Shown piece after piece: positions 47,792 to 55,369 of a stretch of DNA of 64,000 bases. The notes beneath the pieces were generated by a model that saw nothing but the letters and a program-made list of their open reading frames with translations, did no database searches and had not been told where the DNA came from. A program made the position numbers and the translations under genes. Within the stretch, counting starts at the first letter, position 1. Every line of letters starts with the position of its first letter. The stretch is from Maricaulaceae bacterium (GTDB taxonomy: Bacteria > Pseudomonadota > Alphaproteobacteria > Caulobacterales > Maricaulaceae), in the NCBI GenBank assembly GCA_026126205.1, contig JAHCJP010000001.1, positions 558,001 to 622,000 on the forward strand, given 5' to 3'.

Positions 47792-50704
47792 TCAGCCCGC
47801 CTGTTCCAGACGCTGCAACGCAGCGTGGAGTTTTTCGCGTTCCGTGTTGTAATCGCTGCGTTTTTCGCGCTCAGCCTCGACCACCGCCTCCGGCGCGCTG
47901 GCCACAAAACGCTCATTGCCCAGCTTGCCGTCCAGCCGCGCGATCTCGCCGTCCAGACGCTTGATTTCCTTGATCAATCTCGCCGTCTCGGTGCCGATGT
48001 CGATCACCCCGGCCAGCGGCAGGGCCAGCACCGCGCCATCGACCACCACCTGCGCCGATCCGGGCGGCGGAACATCAGCGATTTCAAGGCTTTCCATCCG
48101 GGCGAGCCGGCGAATCAAGGCGCCATGCCTGACCACCCATTCCACCTGCTTTCCACCCCCTCTTTCACCCCCCACCAGCACCCCTTTCACCTGCAAAGCC
48201 GGCGGAACGTTCATTTCGGCGCGCACCGAACGCGCCTCGGTGACCAGACGGACCACCCAGTCCATCTCTTCGGCGGCGGCGGAATCGCGCAAGCCATCGA
48301 GCGCCGGCCATGGCGCGGTGATCAGAAGACCGCCCCGCCCCTCCGGCCCGGCGGTCTTCTCCCACAGCTCTTCGGTCACGAACGGCATGAACGGGTGCAG
48401 CAGCTTCAGGGCGCTTTCCAGCACGAAGGCGGTCGCCGCCCGCGTCTCGGCCTTCGCGGCTTCGTCATCGCCGGAGAGCAGCGGTTTGGCGAATTCCAGA
48501 TGCCAGTCGCAGAACACGTTCCAGACGAAGCGATAGGCGGCGGCCGCGGCCTCGTTGAAGCGATAGCTTTCCAGCCCGGCGGCCACGGCCTTCACGGCGG
48601 TTTCCGCCTCGCCGAGGATCCAGCGGTTGACGGTCTGCCTCGCGCCCTTCGGGTCGAAGGCCGGGTCGGGGCGGCATTCGTTCATCAGGCAGAAGCGCGC
48701 GGCGTTCCACAGCTTGGTGCCGAAATTGCGATAGCCCTCCACCCGGCCTTTCGACATGCGGATGTCGCGGCCCTGCGCGGCCAGCGCGGCGAGGGTGAAG
48801 CGCACGGCGTCGGCGCCGAACTCGTCCACCAGCTCAAGCGGGTCGATGACATTGCCCTTCGACTTCGACATCTTCTGGCCCTTCTCGTCGCGGACCAGGG
48901 CGTGGATATAGACGTCGCGGAACGGGACCAGCGGGCGGCCCGCCCCGTCCTTCATGAAGTGCAGGCCCTGCATCATCATGCGGGCGACCCAGAAGAAGAT
49001 AATGTCGAAGGCGGTGACCAGAACGCTGGTCGGATAGAAACGCTTCAGCTCCGGCGTCTCATCCGGCCAGCCCAGCGTCGAGAACGGCCACAGCGCCGAC
49101 GAGAACCAGGTGTCGAGGACGTCGGGGTCTTGCACCATGGGGACAGGACCAACATCGCCTCCGGTTGCAAACTGCTCAACCGCTTGGAAATACTCTTCCC
49201 AAGTGCTGAGGAGCCTGACCTCTTGCCCGTAATATTCTTCGGCAATCTGACGAGCTGCCTCGTAGGATTCGCCTACGAACGGCCTCGCTGAGCCAATCAG
49301 GGCATGACGAATTAGCTGGTCACCATCCCGAAGGTCCTGCATGTCCGGCCCATACCACGCCGGTATCCGATGCCCCCACCAGAGCTGGCGCGAGACGCAC
49401 CAGGGCTGGATGTTGCGCATCCATTCGAAATAGGTCTTTTCCCAGTTCTTCGGGTGGAACGCAGTCCGCCCGTCCTCCACCGCCGCGATGGCCTCCCTGG
49501 CCAGCACATCGGCCTTCACGAACCACTGGTCGGTCAGATACGGCTCGATCACCGCATTCGACCGGTCGCCATAGGGGACCATGATCACCCGGTCCTCGAT
49601 CGCCTTCAGCAGGCCGAGCTCCTCCATCCGCGCGACGATCTTCTCCCGCGCGGTGAACCGATCAAGGCCCCGTAATTCCACGGGGATGCGCTCAACGCCA
49701 AACTCAACACTTTCATGAGTGCCCGCACTGGCTAGATACCGCGCCTCGCGGTCGAAGATGTTGACCAGGCCGATGTCGCGGTGACGCTCGTAAACCGCGA
49801 AGTCGTTGAAATCATGCGCCGGGGTGATCTTCACCGCGCCGTCGCCCAGCGCCGGGTCGGCGTGTTCGTCGGCGATGACGGGAATCTCCACATCGGCGAT
49901 CGGCAGGCGCACCGTCTTGCCGATCAGGTCCTTGTAACGCTCATCCTCCGGGTGCACGGCCACGGCGGTGTCGCCCAGCATGGTTTCCGGCCGCGTGGTG
50001 CCGACGACGATATGGTCGCGCTGCTCCCACTCCGTCGCGTTTCCATCGTCATCGAAGGCGACGGGGAAGCGGTAGGTGGCGCCATCGGCCAGCGGGTATT
50101 TCAGATACCAGAAATGCCCCTTCACCTCGCGGTTCTCGACCTCGAGATCGGAAATCGCGGTCTGGAAATGCGGGTCCCAGTTCACCAGCCGCTTGTCGCG
50201 GTAGATCAGGCCCTGCCGGTGCAGCTCCACAAACACTTTCAGCACGGCCCTGGACAGGCCGTCGTCCAGCGTGAACCGTTCCCGGCTCCAGTCGCAGGAG
50301 GCGCCGAGGCGGCGGAGCTGCGACAGGATCATGCCGCCGCTTTCTTCCTTCCACTTCCAGACGCGCTCGATGAAGGCGTCCCGCCCCATGTCGCGGCGCG
50401 AGATATTGCCCTCTTCGGCGAGCTGGCGCTCGACCACCATCTGCGTGGCGATGCCGGCATGGTCCGTCCCCGGCTGCCACAGCACCGCCTTGCCCAGCAT
50501 GCGGTGATAGCGCGCCAGCACGTCCTGCAGCGTGTTGTTCAGCGCATGCCCGATATGCAGCCGCCCGGTGACGTTCGGCGGCGGAATGACGATGCAGAAC
50601 GGGTCTGCCTTCGGGTCGTCCTTCGGCTGGAAGGCGCCGGCTTCCTCCCACATCGCATAGATGCGGCCTTCGGCGGATTTCGGGTCGAATGTCTTGTCCA
50701 GCAT
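47792..50704 (-). CDS. valS: valyl-tRNA synthetase
   Basis: 970-residue class I aminoacyl-tRNA synthetase. HIGH appears at residues 50-53 in PPPNVTGRLHIGHAL and KMSKS in GQKMSKSKGNVIDP. The CP1 editing domain is indicated by VGTTRPETMLGDTAVAVHP. A C-terminal coiled coil (IKRLDGEIARLDGKLGNERF) is present. One stretch (49135-49320) is less GC-rich than its surroundings but stays in frame. It is downstream of popZ. Confidence 0.96.
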   Translation of the reverse strand: MLDKTFDPKSAEGRIYAMWEEAGAFQPKDDPKADPFCIVIPPPNVTGRLHIGHALNNTLQDVLARYHRMLGKAVLWQPGTDHAGIATQMVVERQLAEEGNISRRDMGRDAFIERVWKWKEESGGMILSQLRRLGASCDWSRERFTLDDGLSRAVLKVFVELHRQGLIYRDKRLVNWDPHFQTAISDLEVENREVKGHFWYLKYPLADGATYRFPVAFDDDGNATEWEQRDHIVVGTTRPETMLGDTAVAVHPEDERYKDLIGKTVRLPIADVEIPVIADEHADPALGDGAVKITPAHDFNDFAVYERHRDIGLVNIFDREARYLASAGTHESVEFGVERIPVELRGLDRFTAREKIVARMEELGLLKAIEDRVIMVPYGDRSNAVIEPYLTDQWFVKADVLAREAIAAVEDGRTAFHPKNWEKTYFEWMRNIQPWCVSRQLWWGHRIPAWYGPDMQDLRDGDQLIRHALIGSARPFVGESYEAARQIAEEYYGQEVRLLSTWEEYFQAVEQFATGGDVGPVPMVQDPDVLDTWFSSALWPFSTLGWPDETPELKRFYPTSVLVTAFDIIFFWVARMMMQGLHFMKDGAGRPLVPFRDVYIHALVRDEKGQKMSKSKGNVIDPLELVDEFGADAVRFTLAALAAQGRDIRMSKGRVEGYRNFGTKLWNAARFCLMNECRPDPAFDPKGARQTVNRWILGEAETAVKAVAAGLESYRFNEAAAAAYRFVWNVFCDWHLEFAKPLLSGDDEAAKAETRAATAFVLESALKLLHPFMPFVTEELWEKTAGPEGRGGLLITAPWPALDGLRDSAAAEEMDWVVRLVTEARSVRAEMNVPPALQVKGVLVGGERGGGKQVEWVVRHGALIRRLARMESLEIADVPPPGSAQVVVDGAVLALPLAGVIDIGTETARLIKEIKRLDGEIARLDGKLGNERFVASAPEAVVEAEREKRSDYNTEREKLHAALQRLEQAG

Positions 50705-50739
50705 GGTTCCGGTCTGCGTCTGGCGGGCGCGAATACGTA

Positions 50740-50774
50740 ACGGGCGCCGACGGCCCCGTCGACGCCCGTTTTTC
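50740..50774 (+). terminator. hairpin between popZ and valS
   Basis: AACGGGCG (50740-50747) pairs with CGCCCGTT (50764-50771), with an inner CGACGG/CCGTCG stem, followed by T-run on the plus strand. The flanking genes are on the minus strand, where the trailing T-tract is poor. It may act as a partial terminator or attenuator between them. Confidence 0.4.
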
Positions 50775-50793
50775 AGTCAGTGAATGAAAACGA

Positions 50794-51426
50794 TCAGCGG
50801 CGGCGGGCGACCCGTTCGATCTCCGCCTCTACCTTCTCCTCGACGATGCGCGGCAGGTTGGCGTCCAGCCATTGTTTCAGCATCGGCTTCATCAGTTCGC
50901 GCACCAGCGCCTCCAGCGTCTGCCCGTCGGTGGAGGCGACGCGCAGATTGGCGGCCAGCGCCCCGAAGGCGCCGGCGGCGGCCGTGGCCGCGGTCTGGTC
51001 GAGCAGCGCGTCTTCCTCCGGTGCAGGCTCCGGCGCTGGCGCGAGCGCGGGTTCCGGCGCGGCGGCGACGGGTTCCGGCTCGGGCGCCGGGGCGGGCTGC
51101 GGTTCTTCGCGATCGACGAACATCAGGTCGTCCTCCACCGCCAGCGGGCTGCTGCCGGCCGCGGGCTCTTCGACCGCTTCGGTCAGCTCCAGCACCGATT
51201 CCTCGGGCTCGGGCTCGGGCTCGGGCGCCGGCTCCGCAGCCACGGCGGCTTCCGGTTCCGGCTCGGGGGCCGGTTCGGGCGCGGGTTCGGGCGCGGGTTC
51301 GGCCGCGGCGGCCGGGGCCGTCTCGTCCTGCCCGGCGGGCTTTTCGTCGTCCTCGTTGATGATGCGGCGGATGGAGGCCAGGATCTCCTCCATCGTCGGT
51401 TCGGATTCTGCGGCTTGCTGGGCCAT
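50794..51426 (-). CDS. popZ: polar organizing protein PopZ (DUF2497)
   Basis: 210 residues with the PopZ layout. A short N-terminal helix (EPTMEEILASIRRIINEDD) recruits clients. A long acidic Pro/Glu-rich disordered middle follows, then C-terminal oligomerisation helices (QTLEALVRELMKPMLKQWLDANLPRIVEEKVEAEIERVARR). PopZ forms the polar scaffold that anchors the ParB-origin complex and kinases. ATG 51426 directly precedes the conserved helix; an upstream in-frame extension is unsupported. It is adjacent to valS. Confidence 0.92.
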   Translation of the reverse strand: MAQQAAESEPTMEEILASIRRIINEDDEKPAGQDETAPAAAAEPAPEPAPEPAPEPEPEAAVAAEPAPEPEPEPEESVLELTEAVEEPAAGSSPLAVEDDLMFVDREEPQPAPAPEPEPVAAAPEPALAPAPEPAPEEDALLDQTAATAAAGAFGALAANLRVASTDGQTLEALVRELMKPMLKQWLDANLPRIVEEKVEAEIERVARRR

Positions 51427-51535
51427 GCGCGCCCCCGATGCGGCTCTGATTACAGGACGAATAGACTCGCTTCGCCTTTCAGGCGAGTAAACCGGTGTTA
51501 TCGCCCGCTGTCCAGCGCCAGTTCCGGCCCGGGGC

Positions 51536-52876
51536 CTAATTCCAGGGCAGCCAGCCGCCGGTGGCGCGTTCGCGCGCGTAGGCGCCGGGATCATAGACCT
51601 CGACATCCAGGCCCATCTCCGCCGCCTCCAGCCGCCCCATCGCCTGCAGCAGGCGCATGCCGGCGATGAAATAATCGCGCTCGGCGCTGACCAGCGACAG
51701 GCGCGATTCCAGCAGTTCCTGCTCGGCGTTCAGAACGTCGAGGGTGGTGCGCAGGCCCACGAAGGCCTCCTGCTCCACCCCGTCGAGGGCGATCTCGTTG
51801 GCGCGCACGGCCTGGCGGCTGGATTCGATCACCGAATTGCTGGCCAGCACCGCGTTCCACGCCGCGGTGACGCTTTCCGTCACCTGGCGGCGGGTTTCGT
51901 TGACCTGCTGGCGCGCCTGGTCGGCGCCATGCACGGCGGCGCGCACGCGCGACCGGTTCAGCCCGCCAGTGAAAATCGGCATCGAGACCTGGGCCGAGGC
52001 GGTATAGCGCTCGCTGCCTCCGCCGCCGAAGGCCGAATCGCGGCCATGGCTGGCGCTGCCGCCCAGCGACACCTGCGGGCGCAGGGCGCTTTCGGCGACG
52101 CGGATGCTGTGGCGCGCGGCTTCTTCGGCATAACCGGCGGCGCGGAATTGCGGATTGCGGTTCAGGGCGACCTCCACCGCGTCGTCCAGCGACTGCGGGA
52201 TCGGCGGCAGGCCCGGCTGCGGCCCCAGCGTCGCCGGGGCCTGGCCGACGACGCGTTCGTAATTGGCGCGGCTGGCCGCCAGTTGCGACAGCGCCGCCGA
52301 AAGCTGCGCCCGGGCGCCGGACAGGCGCGCCTCGGCCTGGGCGACGTCGGTGCGCGTGATCTCGCCGACCTCGAACCGGTCGCGCGCCGCCTCAAGCTGG
52401 CGCAGCAGCACCTCGACATTGTTGCGGCGAATCTCGACCACCGCCGAATCGCGCGTCACGTCCATGAACGCCTGGGCGGCGCCGAACAGCACCGTCTGCT
52501 CCACCCCGCGCAGGCTTTCGCGCGCCGCCATTACATTGGCCCCGGCCTGGTCGACCGACGCTGTGATGCGGCCGCCCTGGTAGAGCGGCTGGCTGGCGCT
52601 GAGCGAGTAGGATTGCGACGAAGTGTCGGACGATCCCGCGGAATTGTCGGTATGGGTGGCCGAGACCGAGCCTTGCGCGCTGACGCTGGGCAGGCCGCCG
52701 GCGCGGGCCTGAACCACGCCCTCGTCCACGGCGCGCAGCCGCGCGCGCTCGGCCTGAAGCGCGGGGTTGCCGCGATAGGCCATGGCCAGGGTCTCCTCGA
52801 AGGTCTGCGCCTGCGCGCCGCCGCACAGCGCCAGCGCCGCCACCGCCGCCGCGAAACCCGTCGCCCTGATTCTCAT
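51536..52876 (-). CDS. tolC: TolC family outer membrane efflux protein
   Basis: 446 residues. A signal peptide (ends GGAQAQTFEE) is followed by two homologous halves of long coiled-coil helices and beta-barrel segments. The LSASQPLYQGGRITASVDQA and VSMPIFTGGLNRSRVRAAVHGADQARQQV repeats are TolC signatures. GGAAGGA lies upstream of ATG 52876. It forms the outer-membrane duct of type I secretion or RND/MFS pumps. Its promoter carries the same palindrome as the RND adaptor gene at 57725, so it is probably that pump's exit duct. Confidence 0.93.
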   Translation of the reverse strand: MRIRATGFAAAVAALALCGGAQAQTFEETLAMAYRGNPALQAERARLRAVDEGVVQARAGGLPSVSAQGSVSATHTDNSAGSSDTSSQSYSLSASQPLYQGGRITASVDQAGANVMAARESLRGVEQTVLFGAAQAFMDVTRDSAVVEIRRNNVEVLLRQLEAARDRFEVGEITRTDVAQAEARLSGARAQLSAALSQLAASRANYERVVGQAPATLGPQPGLPPIPQSLDDAVEVALNRNPQFRAAGYAEEAARHSIRVAESALRPQVSLGGSASHGRDSAFGGGGSERYTASAQVSMPIFTGGLNRSRVRAAVHGADQARQQVNETRRQVTESVTAAWNAVLASNSVIESSRQAVRANEIALDGVEQEAFVGLRTTLDVLNAEQELLESRLSLVSAERDYFIAGMRLLQAMGRLEAAEMGLDVEVYDPGAYARERATGGWLPWN

Positions 52877-52943
52877 CGCCTGTCCTTCCCGTTCCGTCCG
52901 CTCTTGAACGCGCCGCTGCGTCCCTTCCCGTCGCGCTGCATGG

Positions 52944-52983
52944 CATATAAGCGCCGCGCAGGGAATGTGAACGCCGTTCACAT
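52944..52983 (-). promoter_or_regulatory. tolC promoter with TetR-type operator
   Basis: Palindrome ATGTGAAC-GCC-GTTCACAT (52965-52983) contains GTGAACGCCGTTCAC. On the minus strand TTCACA (52966-52971) serves as -35 and TATATG (52944-52949) as -10, with a 16-nt spacer, so a bound repressor would cover the -35. It matches the operator at 57687. Confidence 0.75.
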
Positions 52984-53018
52984 GACGCAATTGTAATTCC
53001 GGCGCGCCGGAAGCGCCC

Positions 53019-53672
53019 TCAGAAGGCGAATCCGGGCGCGCGCGCGAAACCGGGCAGCACCGGCGGCGCCGCGTCGAACACCGGGCGCGATCCGAACCCC
53101 GCCGCCGAGCGCGTGTAGACCAGCGCCCGGCCGGCCGCGCCCTTGCGCACCACCACGGCCAGGCGGCCGCCCATGGCCAGTTGCTCCAGCCAGGCGTGGG
53201 GAACCTCCTCCACCGCGCCATTGACGAAAATCACGTCGAACGGGCCGTGCGACGGCGCGCCGGCCTTCAGGTCGCCCTCGATAACCACGGCGTTGTCGCA
53301 GCCGGTCTCGGCCAGCAGCTTGCCGGCGCGGGCCGCCAGCTCCGGATCGCTTTCCAGCCCCACCACCGTCTCGGCCATCCGGCTCAGCACCGCGGTGGAA
53401 TAACCACGCCCGCAGGCCAGGTCGAGCACCACCTCATCGGCCTGCACCGCGGCGGCGTGGATCAGCTTGGCCATGTCGCGCGGGCGCATCAGCCAGCGGC
53501 CGGCGGCGGTCTCCACCTCCGTATCGGCATAGGCCAGCGCCGCTCTGGCGCGCGGGATGAAGCGCTCGCGCGGGGTGGCGCCGAAGGCCGCCAGCAGGCG
53601 GCGGTCGGTGACGTCGGCGGTGTGGATCTGGCCATCCAGCATGCGGCGGCGTTCGGCGGCGAAATCGCTCAC
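53019..53672 (-). CDS. protein-L-isoaspartate O-methyltransferase family protein
   Basis: 217 residues. SAM-dependent methyltransferase fold with motif I EVVLDLACGRGYSTAVLS and the Pcm-like N-terminus RRRMLDGQIHTADVTDRRLLAAF and ERFIPRARAALAYADTEV. It is of the alphaproteobacterial Pcm-like group encoded next to tolC. True repair of isoaspartyl residues is not certain for this subgroup. I chose GTG 53672 (GGGAG upstream); longer readings run into the tRNA-Cys promoter region. Confidence 0.85.
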   Translation of the reverse strand: MSDFAAERRRMLDGQIHTADVTDRRLLAAFGATPRERFIPRARAALAYADTEVETAAGRWLMRPRDMAKLIHAAAVQADEVVLDLACGRGYSTAVLSRMAETVVGLESDPELAARAGKLLAETGCDNAVVIEGDLKAGAPSHGPFDVIFVNGAVEEVPHAWLEQLAMGGRLAVVVRKGAAGRALVYTRSAAGFGSRPVFDAAPPVLPGFARAPGFAF

Positions 53673-53808
53673 GGATGCGGTCTCCCGGCAGGTGTGTCCG
53701 GCGGGCTTATATCGCGCGCCGCGGCGGCGCGGCAACCGCCGCCCTCCGTGACGCACAGGCGCATTGCGCATCGCGCCCGCGCGCCTTAGAACACGCATCC
53801 GCACCGGC

Positions 53809-53882
53809 GGCCCCGTGGCGGAGTGGTTACGCAGAGGACTGCAAATCCTTGCACCCCGGTTCGATTCCGGGCGGGGCCTCCA
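53809..53882 (+). tRNA. tRNA-Cys (GCA)
   Basis: 74 nt including encoded CCA. The acceptor GGCCCCG pairs with CGGGGCC, discriminator T. The anticodon arm AGGACTGCAAATCCT gives GCA. The T-arm is CCCGGTTCGATTCCGGG. Confidence 0.95.
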
Positions 53883-54014
53883 GCCTTCCGGCAAGCAAAC
53901 GGCTTGCGCCAGCCCTCACGCAAACGTGTCAGCCCCCCGGCTCCACCACAAGCCGCCGGCGATATAATCGCGCCCTTCCGGCCAGCAGCCGTTCTCGCCG
54001 CAAAGGAGCGCCCA

Positions 54015-54572
54015 GTGCAAAAAATCCTGCGACCCCTGTCTCTCGCCGCCCTGCTGATCCTGGTTCCCGCCGCGCAGGCCGCGACGCCCGCCGCCGACGC
54101 TCGCGACGCCGCCCGCGACTTCGATTTCGAGTTCGGCGCCTGGCGCACGCATGTGCGCGTGCTGCTGCGGCCGCTGAGTGGTTCGGACGAATGGGCGGAG
54201 TTCGAAGGCACGACGATCGTGCACCCGCTGATGGACGGAAAGGCCAACATCGCCGAGCTTGACGTCGAGGGGCCGACAGGACGCATCGAGGGCGTATCCC
54301 TGCGCCTGTACAATCCCGAAACGCGGCAATGGAGCCTGAATTACGCCAGCGCCGCGCGCGGCGTTCTGGGTACGCCCACGGTCGGCGGCTTCAGCGACGG
54401 GCGCGGAGAGTTCCATTCCGAGATCATGATCGACGGACGGCCGGTGCTGGTCCGGTTCGTGATTTCGGACATCACCGAAGACTCCGCGCATTTCGAGCAG
54501 GCCTTTTCCGCCGATGGCGGCGAAACCTGGGAGGTGAACTGGATCGCGGTCGACACCCGGATCGCTGACTAG
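54015..54572 (+). CDS. secreted protein of unknown function (DUF1579-like)
   Basis: 185 residues from GTG 54015, set by AAAGGAG 6 nt upstream. A signal peptide ends near residue 22 (LVPAAQAATP). The mature part has FDFEFGAWRTHVRVLLRPLSG, EFEGTTIVHPLMDGKANIAEL and LYNPETRQWSLNYASA, a beta-rich calycin-like pattern resembling DUF1579 proteins. No function is established. It converges on the DUF962 gene with a 4-bp overlap. Confidence 0.7.
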   Translation: MQKILRPLSLAALLILVPAAQAATPAADARDAARDFDFEFGAWRTHVRVLLRPLSGSDEWAEFEGTTIVHPLMDGKANIAELDVEGPTGRIEGVSLRLYNPETRQWSLNYASAARGVLGTPTVGGFSDGRGEFHSEIMIDGRPVLVRFVISDITEDSAHFEQAFSADGGETWEVNWIAVDTRIAD

Positions 54573-54925
54573 GCGCGCCCCGCCGCCACCGTGCCGTCCG
54601 GGCGGACGCCGGCCTTTTCCAGCTCCGGCCCCAGCCGCCCGGCCAGCCACAGGCCGAACATGCGGTAGTCGCTGATCAGCGACCAGACCGGATAGGTGAA
54701 GGTGGCGGGCTTGTTCTTCTCGACGAAGGCGTGGCTCATCCAGGCGAAGAAATAGCCCGAGACCGGAACCAGCAGCAGGCCCCACCAGGTCTGGGTCGCC
54801 AGCGCCCACACCAGCACGCCGGCCGCCAGCGCCGAGCCGGCGTAGTGCCAGTTGCGCGTCGCCGGCCGCGCGTGTTCGCGCAGATAATAGGGCCAGAAAT
54901 CCGAATAGGCCGTGATCTTCGCCAT
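54569..54925 (-). CDS. DUF962/Mpo1-like membrane protein
   Basis: 118 residues. The pattern SDFWPYYLREHARPATRNWHYAGS, then two hydrophobic helices, then SGYFFAWMSHAFVEKNKPATFTYPVWSLISDYRMFGLWL, is that of the DUF962 family related to yeast Mpo1, an Fe-dependent dioxygenase of 2-hydroxy fatty acids. The conserved His residues (WHYAGS, SHAFVEKNKP) are present. Enzymatic role here is inference. Its start lies 75 bp from a CtrA-type box. Confidence 0.82.
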   Translation of the reverse strand: MAKITAYSDFWPYYLREHARPATRNWHYAGSALAAGVLVWALATQTWWGLLLVPVSGYFFAWMSHAFVEKNKPATFTYPVWSLISDYRMFGLWLAGRLGPELEKAGVRPDGTVAAGRA

Positions 54926-54999
54926 GCCCTTAACTCCCGTGCGCTGCGTTAGCGTCCCGGAAACAAGCCTGAATCCTTTTCGCGGATTCCGGAACAGCG

Positions 55000-55015
55000 T
55001 TAACCGGGCGTTAAC
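55000..55015. promoter_or_regulatory. perfect CtrA-type binding box
   Basis: TTAA-CCGGGCG-TTAAC matches the full TTAA-N7-TTAAC consensus. It is the only such match I found by eye in this GC-rich window. Three GANTC (CcrM) sites lie within 57 bp: 54971, 54985 and 55023. Confidence 0.7.
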
Positions 55016-55036
55016 CGTTTAAGATTCATTTTACGC

Positions 55037-55109
55037 ATGTCTTCCCGTGAAGACACCCCACCATCCACCCAACGCCTTTTCGGGGGCCTCTTTCGAGGCC
55101 CCCGTTTTT
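55037..55109 (+). ncRNA. candidate small RNA under CtrA control
   Basis: About 70 nt from a predicted start near 55037. A 5' hairpin (GTCTTC-CCGT-GAAGAC, 55039-55054) is followed by an unpaired C-rich stretch (ACCCCACCATCCACCC) that could pair with Shine-Dalgarno sequences. A strong terminator ends it. A CtrA box sits at the expected -35 position. No RNA family was recognised. Confidence 0.5.
55082..55109 (+). terminator. strong rho-independent terminator
   Basis: GGGGGCCTC-TTTC-GAGGCCCCC, perfect 9-bp stem with a 4-nt loop, then GTTTTTC. No protein-coding gene on the plus strand lies directly upstream, which implies a short non-coding transcript. Confidence 0.88.
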
Positions 55110-55190
55110 CTTTGCGCGGCGGGCGAAGGTCAAGGCGCCCGCAAGGCTTGCCGCCCGCGCGGGCGCTCTGCTATATGCGCCGCCTGCCGT

Positions 55191-55266
55191 TCCCCGGTAG
55201 CTCAGTTGGTAGAGCAATCGGCTGTTAACCGATCGGTCGCTGGTTCGAGTCCGGCCCGGGGAGCCA
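55191..55266 (+). tRNA. tRNA-Asn (GTT)
   Basis: 76 nt including encoded CCA. The acceptor TCCCCGG pairs with CCGGGGA, discriminator G. The D-arm is GCTCAGTTGGTAGAGC. The anticodon arm TCGGCTGTTAACCGA gives GTT, and the T-arm is present. Confidence 0.96.
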
Positions 55267-55369
55267 TTTTCCTGCATAAACGCCGCCCGCCCCGCCCCGC
55301 GCCCGATTCGCGCTGGACAAGAGCGGCCGCTTTGTCACAATCGCAACGGTTGCAACCAGGCTGGGCGCC

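Noticed and set aside
47825..49291. 488-codon plus-strand frame
   Set aside because: Antisense to valS; no domain and shadow-type composition.
51030..51310. Tandem GC-rich repeats
   Set aside because: Coding repeats for the Pro/Glu-rich disordered region of PopZ.
53889..53910. GCAAGC/GCTTGC hairpin after tRNA-Cys as a terminator
   Set aside because: Only 6 bp and no T-tract.
55037..55228. 63-codon plus-strand frame
   Set aside because: Runs through a strong terminator and into tRNA-Asn; the region is better read as a non-coding transcript.
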